Source: K189A clade bacterium
GTDB lineage: Bacteria; Pseudomonadota; Gammaproteobacteria; Pseudomonadales; Azotimanducaceae
Reading direction: 5' to 3'
DNA length: 9,635 bases
Assembly (NCBI GenBank): GCA_007571095.1
Contig: RKSB01000050.1
Span: forward strand, 1-9,635
Below, in pieces: positions 1 to 6,832 of the stretch (positions are counted from its first letter, which is position 1; each line of letters begins with the position of its first letter). A program made the position numbers and the translations under genes. The notes under the pieces were generated by a model. It was not told where the DNA came from. It saw only the letters and a program-made list of their open reading frames with translations, and ran no database searches.

Positions 1-205
1 CCAGTTTGGCCAACAGACCAAGAGAGGTCGAATCGATGCACAGGGCCTTGGTCAAATCAACCACCAGTGCACGTAAGGACAGGTTCTCAAGCATGCTGTT
101 GACCAGTTGATCCAGCGTTCCGCACAGGGTAACCCTGACATCGCCGATGAATTTGAAGACATAGACGCCGCCCACATTGGCGGTGAGAATCTTGCCGGCT
201 TTCAT
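1..205 (-). CDS. STAS-domain anti-sigma factor antagonist, 3' end cut by window edge
   Basis: The 68 residues present begin MKAGKILTANVGG and read as a STAS domain: beta strands around residues 13-30, then VVDLTKALCIDSTSLGLLAK at 48-67. S59 in the IDS motif sits where STAS anti-anti-sigma factors are phosphorylated. Proteins of this family bind an anti-sigma factor or regulator when unphosphorylated and release it when a kinase modifies the serine. The ATG at 205 overlaps the TGA of the upstream receiver-phosphatase gene as ATGA, so translation is probably coupled; only an A-rich run precedes it. The neighbour is the obvious candidate phosphatase for S59. The pairing resembles RssB/RssC and HsbR/HsbA of Pseudomonas. 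The C-terminal part lies outside the window, so completeness cannot be judged. Confidence 0.85.
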   Translation of the reverse strand, partial: MKAGKILTANVGGVYVFKFIGDVRVTLCGTLDQLVNSMLENLSLRALVVDLTKALCIDSTSLGLLAKL

Positions 206-1446
206 CTTTTTCGAGTCCGGCCAGTGTTGGACAGCAGCAGGCAGCAAGCATCATCCGGCAGCGAACTTCCGCCGCTTTCGTCGGGCTTTATTTCCATCCC
301 CAGCAAATTCCATACCGAGTCGATGTCCCGAGGCAGATGGGCGGCCATGTTGAGTAATTGCTTTTCCTTTTCAGCGATGGCGTCGCCCGGCATGATTTCC
401 AGAACTCCGTCGGTAAACAGGGTCAGAGCAAAGACTTCGGGTAAATCCAGGTGGCCGAAATCATACTCCGGGTCGTCAAACAAGCCCAGAGGCGGGCCGG
501 GTAATTTTAGTAGCTGACAGCCTTTCGGTGAAGCCAGTAATGGGTAAGGGAATTGTCCGGCGTTGGCGTAGCGCAGTCGGCGAGTGGAGATGTCGATCAC
601 GCCAAGAAACAGGGCGACATGACGGCCCAGTCCGGCCTCAAGCAGCCTCGCATTCAGCCAAAGCAGGGCTTCAGCCGGATTGTTGAGCATGTAGCGACCA
701 TGCTCACGGCGAAAACGTCTTGAAAAATTCTTGAGCAAAACAGTGGCAAAGGCCGAACCCACACCGTGACCGGAAACATCGGCCAGGTAAAAGGCCAGAT
801 AGTTTTCGCTGATTTGGAAGTAGTCAACAAAATCGCCCGACAAAAGCAACGAAGGCACAATCTGGTGAGACAGTCGAAACGGACCCACGGTCATGGGCGA
901 AGGTGGCAACATGCTCAACTGAACGGTTCTACCTGCCTGCTGATCAAGCTGTAGCTCGTTCAGGTGTTTCTGCAACTCGTGGTTTACCTGCGTCAGCCGA
1001 TGCTGGTATATACGTTTTCCAGCCAACAGTTGAGAGTGCTTGAGGCCCCTGATAATGGCCCGATCAAGATCGGCCTTCTGAAAGGGATGGCTCAGATAGT
1101 CAATCGCCCCTTCGTGCATGGCATCGACTGCATCTTCAACCGAAGATTCGTCAGACAGGGCTATGACGGCCATGTCCGGGCAAAGCTCGTGCCAGAGATG
1201 GATCACCTTGGAGTTCTCATCGTGTATGTGCAGATCACACAAGGCCAGCGTTGGCGTTGTTTTTTCCAGCCAGCTACGCATTTCCGGCCAGGTGGCGGTG
1301 GCAAAGCAGACAAAGCCCGAAGCCTCAAGCCAGTCGACAAGCCGCCCTCGCCTGCCCTGGTCCGGCTCGAGTACCGCTATCGCTTTTCGGTCTTCTTCGA
1401 GACTAACGGAAGAGGTGTCCTCTTCTGGAAAATCGCCCAATGACAC
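202..1446 (-). CDS. Response regulator with PP2C/SpoIIE phosphatase output (RssB-like)
   Basis: This 414-residue cytoplasmic protein has an N-terminal receiver (about 21-135), a helical, probably coiled-coil linker (about 138-175) and a PP2C/SpoIIE-type phosphatase domain (about 180-408). In the receiver, E27 and D29 form the acidic cluster, D71 (in LCDLHI) is the phospho-acceptor and S98 fills the Thr/Ser position, but the usual Lys before Pro is H120 (YLSHPF). The phosphatase keeps its expected metal ligands: SGDFVDYF (D205, D208), ADVSGHG (D223), FTDGVLE (D346) and PDDA (D398/D399). E. coli RssB, the RpoS-degradation adaptor, has a degenerate phosphatase domain, so this protein may be an active phosphatase acting on the downstream STAS partner. 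The start is GTG, with GGAG at 1459-1462, 12 nt upstream, a rather long spacing. It follows mlaA by 61 nt and is probably cotranscribed with it. The family call is firm; the link to RpoS is inference from synteny. Confidence 0.92.
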   Translation of the reverse strand: MSLGDFPEEDTSSVSLEEDRKAIAVLEPDQGRRGRLVDWLEASGFVCFATATWPEMRSWLEKTTPTLALCDLHIHDENSKVIHLWHELCPDMAVIALSDESSVEDAVDAMHEGAIDYLSHPFQKADLDRAIIRGLKHSQLLAGKRIYQHRLTQVNHELQKHLNELQLDQQAGRTVQLSMLPPSPMTVGPFRLSHQIVPSLLLSGDFVDYFQISENYLAFYLADVSGHGVGSAFATVLLKNFSRRFRREHGRYMLNNPAEALLWLNARLLEAGLGRHVALFLGVIDISTRRLRYANAGQFPYPLLASPKGCQLLKLPGPPLGLFDDPEYDFGHLDLPEVFALTLFTDGVLEIMPGDAIAEKEKQLLNMAAHLPRDIDSVWNLLGMEIKPDESGGSSLPDDACCLLLSNTGRTRKR

Positions 1447-1507
1447 AGCCAGCTGATTCTCCGTTCGTTATAAGTAAACAGTTCGCACGGTCGGTGAACG
1501 AAAAAAT

Positions 1508-2329
1508 TCAGAACTCGTCTTCCAGAAAGGGGTCCTCAACCGCACCGTCATTGATGAGGTAGTCCCTTCTCTGAAGGTAAGCATTGCGATAAAACTCGTA
1601 TTCGTCTCCGGTCACGACAAACTCGATAGACAGCAGTTCCGCCCTGTCGTTAAGGAAATTGGCACCGAAGAGGACAAGTCGTTCGGTTTGCTCTATCGCC
1701 AGCAGACTGAAGGGGTTCATCAAAATATCGACCACTCGGCCGATGGCACCTCGAACCGTACTCGGACCGAAAAAAGGCAGGACCACATAGGGCCCGGGAG
1801 GCACTCCCCAGATGGACAAAGTCTGATCGAAGTCCTCGTACTCACGTCTCAAACCCATTCGGGAAGCCACATCGAGTATACCAAACACACCCATAGTGGA
1901 GTTGATCAAAAAACGCAGGGCACCGACAGCGGCCTTGCGCGGACGGCCCTGAAAAATCTTGTTGACTGTACTCGGGATTTCCGAGATGTTGCGAAAGAAA
2001 TTACCGACTCCCTGCTTCAGGGGGCCGGGGAGCAGCACTCTGTAGGCGCGAGCAAGCGGCTTGAGTATGGCCTTGTCAAGCCTGCTGTTAAAGGCGTGTA
2101 TTCTGCGGTTGGAGGCTTCCCAGGGGTCAATGCCGACCTCGTCTTCGGCGGCCTCTTTCACAACCTCCTGGCCAACTTCCGGAGCCTGTACAACCGCTGG
2201 CTGCTGGGCAAAACTGCCGTGGCCAAAAGCCAGCACCAGGCTCAAGACCGAAAGACGGCAGAGGGCGTGAAGGGAGAGACTCTTTGAAAAAAGAGGGCGC
2301 GCAGTCGAGGGTGGTTCTGGCTCAATCAT
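1508..2329 (-). CDS. mlaA: MlaA/VacJ family outer-membrane lipid asymmetry protein
   Basis: MlaA sits in the outer membrane and removes mislocalised phospholipids from the outer leaflet, passing them to periplasmic MlaC and the inner-membrane MlaFEDB transporter. The 273-residue protein carries the family signatures: DPWEASNRRIHAFN near 68-81, FFRNISEIPSTVNKIFQG at 111-128, and DFDQTLSIWGVPPGPYVVLP starting at 166, continuing to FFGPSTVRGAIGRVVD. The N-terminus has a hydrophobic segment (about 25-36) ending in SFA/QQ (39-43), which reads as a signal peptidase I site. There is no lipobox cysteine: the only Cys nearby, C24, lies before the hydrophobic core in LHALC. E. coli MlaA is a lipoprotein. 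The start is ATG at 2329 with no good Shine-Dalgarno sequence; AAAGG lies too far upstream. No other mla genes are in the window. It probably heads the unit with the receiver-phosphatase and STAS genes. Confidence 0.93.
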   Translation of the reverse strand: MIEPEPPSTARPLFSKSLSLHALCRLSVLSLVLAFGHGSFAQQPAVVQAPEVGQEVVKEAAEDEVGIDPWEASNRRIHAFNSRLDKAILKPLARAYRVLLPGPLKQGVGNFFRNISEIPSTVNKIFQGRPRKAAVGALRFLINSTMGVFGILDVASRMGLRREYEDFDQTLSIWGVPPGPYVVLPFFGPSTVRGAIGRVVDILMNPFSLLAIEQTERLVLFGANFLNDRAELLSIEFVVTGDEYEFYRNAYLQRRDYLINDGAVEDPFLEDEF

Positions 2330-2531
2330 CGGCTTAAAGCCTGACCTTTAACCACAAGACGATTCGGAAAACCTTGTCGGCGATTCAAGGGCACGGACAG
2401 CAAGGGCGTCGAATGACCAGATAACGCATTGCCGAATAATCTATCACCTTTAAGCTGAGTATGCACTCATGACTGCTGTCGACACCCTTTGCGGGAGTGT
2501 CGAACAAAATCCGAAGGAGAGTCTGGCCTCC
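2330..2531. other. Intergenic region between the VWA gene and mlaA
   Basis: About 200 bp without a gene. It must hold the 3' end of the VWA transcript and, if mlaA is separately transcribed, its promoter. On the minus strand I see a stem-loop at 2479-2503, a short palindrome TGAGT-atgc-ACTCA at 2456-2469, and GGCTT-a-AAGCC at 2331-2341 next to the mlaA ATG. I find no convincing sigma-70 or sigma-E promoter; the AT-rich stretch around 2435-2455 is the only weak candidate region. Confidence 0.6.
2479..2503 (-). terminator. Possible stem-loop after the VWA gene, no U-tract
   Basis: TCGACAC (2479-2485) pairs perfectly with GTGTCGA (2497-2503), and CC/GG can extend the stem past a one-base bulge. 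It begins about 28 nt after the VWA stop. Neither strand has a T-run after the stem, so it is not a canonical intrinsic terminator. It could stabilise the mRNA 3' end or be chance. Confidence 0.3.
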
Positions 2532-3707
2532 TCACCGAGAGAGGTGTTGCATACCTTCTTCGATGCCTCGTACAGTCAGGGGATACATCTTGTCATCGAC
2601 CAGTGAGCGAGTAATTTCGACCGATGACGAGTAGTCCCAGGCATCTGCAGGTGTCGGATTGATCCAGATCAGGCCGTTGTAAACCGCCCGCAAGCGCTTC
2701 ATCCAGAGGGCTCCCGGCTCTTCGTTCCAGTGTTCCACACTGCCCCCTACATGCGTGATCTCATAGGGTGCCATGGTGGCATCACCGACAAACACGACTT
2801 TATAGTCACCGGCGTATTTGTTCAGAATGGATGCCGTTGGAATCTGGGCGGCTCGGCGGCGTTTGTTGTTCTGCCAGACCGACTCATAGATGAAATTGTG
2901 AAAGTAGAAGTGCTTCATGTACTTGAATTCGTTGCTGGCAGCCGAAAACAGGGCTTCACATACCTCAACATGCGCGTCCATGGATCCACCGATATCAAAA
3001 AAGCACAGCACTTTGACGGTGTTTCGCCGAGTCGGGCGCATTTTGATATCGAGCAGGCCGCCATTGTGAGCCGTTGACCGAATGGTTGAAGGCATATCCA
3101 ACTCGTCCTCACGACCCGTTCGAGCAAGCTTGCGCAAGCGACGCAACGCCATTTTGATATTGCGAGTGCCCAACTCAACAGAGTCGTCGAGATCCTTAAA
3201 TCTGCGCTGTCGCCATGTTCTTTCGCGAGATTTTCGACCGCCGGCACCCTGTCCACCCTTGCCCTTGGGGCCTTTGCGATTGTTGCCTCGCTCTTCGCCC
3301 TGCTGGCCATGAGGGTTGTTGTCATTGTCCGGGTCCCGAATGGCCGGTGCCTCCTGCTTTTCCTGAAAGGCTTCTATCAGCTTTTCAAGACCGCCGATCG
3401 AGTCAATGCTCGCCAGCTCTTCGGGTGTCAGGGAATTCTCGAACTCACGTCTCAGCCATTCGTCCGGAATCATCGAGCCAAACAGGCCATCGAGGTTCTC
3501 CAGACCCTTGAAGAAAGCCGCGAAACTCCGGTCAAACCTGTCGTAATGCTGTTCGTTCTTGACCAGACAGGTGCGCGCCAGCAGATAGAAGTCGTCCATG
3601 TCGGCGTGGACAACACCGGCTTTCATGGCTGCCACCAGATCCAGCAGCTCCCTGAGAGTCGTCGGCACACTGTAGCGCCTCAAGGTCAAAAAAAAGTTAA
3701 TCAGCAC
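2532..3707 (-). CDS. CoxE-like VWA domain protein, partner of the MoxR ATPase
   Basis: The 391-residue cytoplasmic protein has an N-terminal helical domain (about 1-115), a charged Gly/Lys/Arg-rich linker (about 118-170), and a C-terminal von Willebrand factor A domain (about 228-375). The metal-site motif is FFDIGGSMD at 236-244: D238 and S242 fit DxSxS, but the middle position is Gly240. A later loop reads FVGDATMAP (306-314). VWA proteins of this CoxE-like type are encoded beside MoxR-family ATPases and are thought to bring client proteins to the AAA+ ring; metal insertion or enzyme activation is documented for CoxD/CoxE and NorQ/NorD, but the client here is unknown. The start is GTG at 3707 with AGAGG at 3716-3720, 8 nt away, and the MLINFF start looks right for the family. 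It lies 33 nt after the ATPase gene, clearly in the same operon. Confidence 0.88.
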   Translation of the reverse strand: MLINFFLTLRRYSVPTTLRELLDLVAAMKAGVVHADMDDFYLLARTCLVKNEQHYDRFDRSFAAFFKGLENLDGLFGSMIPDEWLRREFENSLTPEELASIDSIGGLEKLIEAFQEKQEAPAIRDPDNDNNPHGQQGEERGNNRKGPKGKGGQGAGGRKSRERTWRQRRFKDLDDSVELGTRNIKMALRRLRKLARTGREDELDMPSTIRSTAHNGGLLDIKMRPTRRNTVKVLCFFDIGGSMDAHVEVCEALFSAASNEFKYMKHFYFHNFIYESVWQNNKRRRAAQIPTASILNKYAGDYKVVFVGDATMAPYEITHVGGSVEHWNEEPGALWMKRLRAVYNGLIWINPTPADAWDYSSSVEITRSLVDDKMYPLTVRGIEEGMQHLSR

Positions 3708-3740
3708 TCTTTGAGCCTCTTTTTTTGCAGGCAGAACGCC

Positions 3741-4586
3741 TTAAGTGGTGGAGCCCCGACGAGTCATAAAGGCCAGCCGTTCCAGTAGCTGAACATCCTG
3801 CTCGTTCTTGATGAGGGCTCCGTAAAGAGGTGGAATCGCCTTGCTGGCATCGTGGCTGGTCAGTATCTCGTCGGGAATGTCGTCACTCAAGAGCAGCTTG
3901 AGCCAGTCTATGAGTTCGGAGGTCGAAGGTCTCTTTTTCAGGCCAGGCACCTTTCGAATATCAAAGAAGATTTCCAGTGCCTTCTGGACCAGGTTGTATT
4001 TGATTTTCGGAAAATGGGCTTCGATGATCTGCATCATGGTTTCACGGTCGGGAAACTCGATATAGTGAAAAAAGCAACGGCGAAGAAAGGCATCAGGCAG
4101 TTCTTTCTCGTTGTTGGAGGTAATGACCACCACCGGTCGATGCCGGGCAACGATGGTCTGGCCGGTTTCGTAGACGTGAAACTCCATGCGATCAAGTTCC
4201 CGAAGCAGGTCGTTGGGGAACTCGATATCGGCCTTGTCAACCTCGTCTATCAGCAGCACCTGCCGAGTGTCGGCTTCAAACACTTCCCACAGGCTGCCCT
4301 TTCGAATGTAGTTTCGAATGTCCTTGACTCTTTCGTCGCCCAGTTGGGAATCACGAAGCCGAGTGACCGCATCGTACTCGTAAAGCCCTTCGTGAGCCTT
4401 GGTGGTGCTCTTGATATGCCACTCAAACAAGCCTGTATTCAGGGTTTCGGCGATCTCTCTGGCCAGCATGGTCTTGCCGGTACCAGGCTCACCCTTGACG
4501 AGCAACGGACGTTCCAGAGCAATGGATGCGTCCACCGCCATGGAAAGCTCTGGCGTGGTGATGTAGGTGTCGGTACTCTTGAACAT
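3741..4586 (-). CDS. MoxR-family AAA+ ATPase
   Basis: This is a 281-residue AAA+ ATPase of the MoxR class, which uses ATP hydrolysis with a VWA partner to remodel client proteins. Counting from the chosen ATG: Walker A GEPGTGKT at 32-39, Walker B VLLIDEVDKAD with D114/E115, sensor-1 asparagine in ITSNNEKELPDAF (about 155-167), and the arginine pair RRCFF at 169-173. A helical lid domain follows (about 185-281). I start at the ATG at 4586, giving MFKSTDTYITT, because related proteins begin MKFEGT just before the same segment; GAGAA at 4595-4599 is 8 nt upstream. A TTG at 4601 would add five residues and is less likely. It is followed by the CoxE-like VWA gene, 33 nt downstream. A perfect TATAAT lies about 50 nt upstream, so the pair may have its own promoter. 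Confidence 0.93.
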   Translation of the reverse strand: MFKSTDTYITTPELSMAVDASIALERPLLVKGEPGTGKTMLAREIAETLNTGLFEWHIKSTTKAHEGLYEYDAVTRLRDSQLGDERVKDIRNYIRKGSLWEVFEADTRQVLLIDEVDKADIEFPNDLLRELDRMEFHVYETGQTIVARHRPVVVITSNNEKELPDAFLRRCFFHYIEFPDRETMMQIIEAHFPKIKYNLVQKALEIFFDIRKVPGLKKRPSTSELIDWLKLLLSDDIPDEILTSHDASKAIPPLYGALIKNEQDVQLLERLAFMTRRGSTT

Positions 4587-4634
4587 AGGGCAGGTTCTCA
4601 AAGTCGAATGAGCAAAGTCTCGTTATGGCCCCTG

Positions 4635-4640
4635 ATTATA
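4635..4640 (-). promoter_or_regulatory. Candidate -10 element for the MoxR/VWA pair
   Basis: The minus strand reads TATAAT here, just past the 3' end of the small membrane protein gene. No good -35 is seen: TTTCGG at 16 bp spacing matches weakly. TGGCC (4626-4630) and GGCCA (4641-4645) form an inverted repeat flanking the element. The predicted transcript would have a leader of about 40 nt before the ATPase ATG. Confidence 0.45.
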
Positions 4641-4653
4641 GGCCAAGAAATCT

Positions 4654-5022
4654 TCACCGAAACCCGTCGAATGGGTCGCGGCGTCGAAATGGCCTCACAA
4701 TCAGCGAAAACAGCCGCAAACGAAGAGCCAGCATAAGCCCCGCAGAAGCAGCCAGAGAGACCTGCAAAACCTCAAGCGATTGAGCAGGCTGGCCGGGATT
4801 TCTCAAAAAAGTTTCAAATGCTGCCACGATAAACGCCGGAGCATACTGGCCGGCATAATCAGGCACAGGTGCAGGTGCCCACAAAAATACCAACAGAAGC
4901 ACCAGGCTGAACTGCCTGAGAAATTTGAAATAAAGCAGAAATGTCAAATGCCACGCCGACCACAGCAGTATCAGACTGACTGCAAAATAGGCACTCCAGA
5001 AGTAGATGTAATGACCCTGCAT
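4654..5022 (-). CDS. Small membrane protein of unknown function
   Basis: I do not recognise this 122-residue protein. It has about three hydrophobic segments, roughly 8-27, 36-52 and 86-104, and ends in an Arg-rich tail (RLRLF, RPFRRRDPF), which suggests a cytoplasmic C-terminus. Between segments two and three is a Pro-rich stretch (APAPVPDYAG) and a region with few charges. The start is ATG at 5022, only 6 nt after the rnd stop. An excellent AAGGAG at 5035-5040 inside the rnd end supports it, although the spacing is 12 nt. It is cotranscribed with rnd and precedes the MoxR/VWA genes by 67 nt. It could be a membrane anchor or client of that pair, or simply an rnd neighbour; the sequence does not decide. 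Confidence 0.75.
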   Translation of the reverse strand: MQGHYIYFWSAYFAVSLILLWSAWHLTFLLYFKFLRQFSLVLLLVFLWAPAPVPDYAGQYAPAFIVAAFETFLRNPGQPAQSLEVLQVSLAASAGLMLALRLRLFSLIVRPFRRRDPFDGFR

Positions 5023-5028
5023 ATCGAC

Positions 5029-6141
5029 TCATTGCTCCTTCGGGGACAGGCCGTCGATAAACGAACGCCCCAAAGCTTCCAGCCGCCAGCCTTGAAAGCC
5101 GACCGGCAGAGGCTTGCCTTCGCGACAGGCAATCAGCAAATCAGAAAGCATTTTTTTGTTCCCCAGCAGAGCCGCCGGTATGTCGAGGCTCTCCGCTTTT
5201 GCGGATATTTGGGTTCGCAGTTTTTCCAGCGAGTCCATTTCTGAGGTTCGCACGCCTCGAAGCAGAGGCTTGGGCCAGCGATCCCTGGGTGCGGCATCGG
5301 CTTCGGCAATCGTTCTGGCCAATTCGCAACCGTAACGGTGCTTCAATTTTGGGTAGTCGGCAAGCACCTGCTTCCATTCTGTTGTCCTGGCCAACTGAAA
5401 CAGGATCTTGTCTGAAACCACCCACTGCCTTGGTTGATTGCGCCGCTTTGCCTTCTCCTCGCGCCATCTGCACAAGCGTTGAAAACGCAACAAATGCGCC
5501 CCCTTGAGCTTCCATGCCGTCTTGTACTGCCTGTAATAGAGCGCGCTGCGACGCGCCGGCGGCAGGCACTGGCGGGCCATCTCCTCTTCAAACCATGTCG
5601 TCCGCTTCAGGGCCTTCAGCCTGCCCTGTAACAGCTGGTGAAGCTTCGGCAGGTAGATGACATCGTCACAGGCATACTCAAGCTGCCTGCTCGACAGGGG
5701 ACGCTGTAACCAGTCCGACATGGTCTCGGACTTTGCCAGTTCGACATCAAAAGCCCGAGCAACCAGAGCCTGATATCCAGACAAGTGATCAAAGCCGACA
5801 AACGGAGCCGCAACCTGAGTATCGAAGAGGCCCTGAGGATGAATCTTCAGATGGCAGGAGAACAGATCCAGGTCAGACTGACACCCGTGCATCACCTTGA
5901 TAATCTCCGGTGCTTTTACGAGTTCCTTGAATGGCTCCATGTCCTTGATCGACAAAGGGTCTATCAGATAGGACTGGTCGGCGACCTGCATCTGGTAAAG
6001 TGCGGGCAGAGGATAGTAGGTTCGCCGATGAATGAATTCGGTGTCTATACCGACTATGCCTTCTTTTCGGGCATGCCTGATGGCATGACCCAGAGTCCGA
6101 GTGCTGTCCACATAGATGTGGTCGTGCCGGTTGCCAGACAT
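5029..6141 (-). CDS. rnd: Ribonuclease D
   Basis: RNase D is a 3'-5' exoribonuclease that trims tRNA precursors and other structured RNAs. The 370-residue protein (E. coli: 375) has a DEDDy exonuclease domain at about 8-170 and an HRDC domain around 205-290, followed by a helical C-terminus. The catalytic residues are visible: D33 and E35 in GIDTEF, D90 in GCQSDLDLF, and Y146/D150 in LEYACDD. I start at the ATG at 6141 (MSGNRHDHIYVD). A longer reading from 6237 would add 32 residues that overlap the end of recR and do not resemble the family. The chosen start lies 10 nt after the recR stop and lacks a clear Shine-Dalgarno sequence, so translation may be coupled to recR. The small membrane protein follows 6 nt after its stop. 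Confidence 0.95.
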   Translation of the reverse strand: MSGNRHDHIYVDSTRTLGHAIRHARKEGIVGIDTEFIHRRTYYPLPALYQMQVADQSYLIDPLSIKDMEPFKELVKAPEIIKVMHGCQSDLDLFSCHLKIHPQGLFDTQVAAPFVGFDHLSGYQALVARAFDVELAKSETMSDWLQRPLSSRQLEYACDDVIYLPKLHQLLQGRLKALKRTTWFEEEMARQCLPPARRSALYYRQYKTAWKLKGAHLLRFQRLCRWREEKAKRRNQPRQWVVSDKILFQLARTTEWKQVLADYPKLKHRYGCELARTIAEADAAPRDRWPKPLLRGVRTSEMDSLEKLRTQISAKAESLDIPAALLGNKKMLSDLLIACREGKPLPVGFQGWRLEALGRSFIDGLSPKEQ

Positions 6142-6151
6142 GCGGTGGTCG

Positions 6152-6760
6152 TCAGTGCGAGCAGTCACGCCTGTCGAGCAGGGCAAGGCCCAGAGTCGGG
6201 CCGTCCATGTATCCAAGCTCTCCGCCCATGGGGACACCCTGGGCGATGCGCGATATTTTCAGCTGCATGCCCGCCAACTGCTCTCGAAGGTAGTGGGCGG
6301 TGGTTTCGCCCTCAACGGTCAGATTGGTGGCCAGAATCACTTCCTTGAAACCGCCCTCCTGCACTCTTTGAATAAACAGGTCAATACCAAGGTCCTTCGG
6401 CGTTATGCCTTCCAGAGGCGACAAACAACCCTGCAACACAAAATAACGGCCCTGATAGTTGGTCTGCTCGATGGCCAGTGCGTCTCCGTAATTTTCAACC
6501 ACACAGATCTGTGCCGGCTCGGCACGTTCTTCGGATCGACACCAGGTGCAGACGTCATCCTCTGTCAACATTCGACAAAGCCGGCAGTTGCCTATCGAGT
6601 CGAGTGCCGATTGCAATGCCTGTGCAAGCTCATGGGCATCGTTACGATGCGAAGCGGTCAGCAGATGCAGTGCCATTCTCTGGGCAGTGCGAAGGCCTAC
6701 TCCCGGCAACACTCTCAGCCGAGTCATGAGCTCCTGAAGGCGGGGTTCGGTTTTGATCAT
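6152..6760 (-). CDS. recR: Recombination mediator RecR
   Basis: RecR works with RecO (and RecF) to load RecA on gapped single-stranded DNA. The 202-residue protein has normal length and domains: helix-hairpin-helix with LPGVGLRTAQRMALHLL (18-34), a C4 zinc finger (C59, C62, C71, C74), a Toprim domain with VVEN (87-90) and ATNLTVEGE (144-152), and the C-terminal SRIAQGVPMGGELGYMDGPTL (170-190). A small departure from what I remember of gammaproteobacterial RecR is GCLSPLEGI at 111-119 where GHLSPLDGI is usual. The start is ATG at 6760 with a poor ribosome binding site. In many relatives recR follows dnaX and ybaB; here it is first in its unit and faces a divergent unrelated gene. It is followed by rnd after 10 nt. 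Confidence 0.97.
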   Translation of the reverse strand: MIKTEPRLQELMTRLRVLPGVGLRTAQRMALHLLTASHRNDAHELAQALQSALDSIGNCRLCRMLTEDDVCTWCRSEERAEPAQICVVENYGDALAIEQTNYQGRYFVLQGCLSPLEGITPKDLGIDLFIQRVQEGGFKEVILATNLTVEGETTAHYLREQLAGMQLKISRIAQGVPMGGELGYMDGPTLGLALLDRRDCSH

Positions 6761-6832
6761 TCGGGTTGCAGGAACCTGTTACTCAAGGCATTTGCAGAAG
6801 GCATGCGCATTCGCCTGACTTGTTACCCATGG

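Noticed and set aside
1467..1472. TATAAC as a -10 for the receiver-phosphatase gene
   Set aside because: A transcript from it would start at about 1460, within the GGAG ribosome binding site, and no -35 is present; read-through from mlaA is likelier.
2456..2469. TGAGT-atgc-ACTCA palindrome upstream of mlaA
   Set aside because: Arms are only 5 bp and no promoter is visible nearby, so it is not distinguishable from chance.
4300..4321. 10-bp direct repeat TTTCGAATGT with 12-bp period
   Set aside because: It lies inside the ATPase gene and encodes the similar pairs IRN and IRK; repeated codons explain it.
3852..4736. Long plus-strand open frame of 294 codons opposite the MoxR ATPase
   Set aside because: It is antisense to an unmistakable AAA+ gene, has no recognisable domain, and its length follows from the codon usage of the real gene.
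6142..6237. Longer RNase D start adding 32 residues
   Set aside because: It would overlap the recR 3' end by 86 bp, and the extra residues do not resemble RNase D, which begins a few residues before the first catalytic strand.
6783..6830. 15-residue upstream open frame in the recR leader
   Set aside because: It has no clear ribosome binding site and its sequence gives no sign of leader-peptide control.
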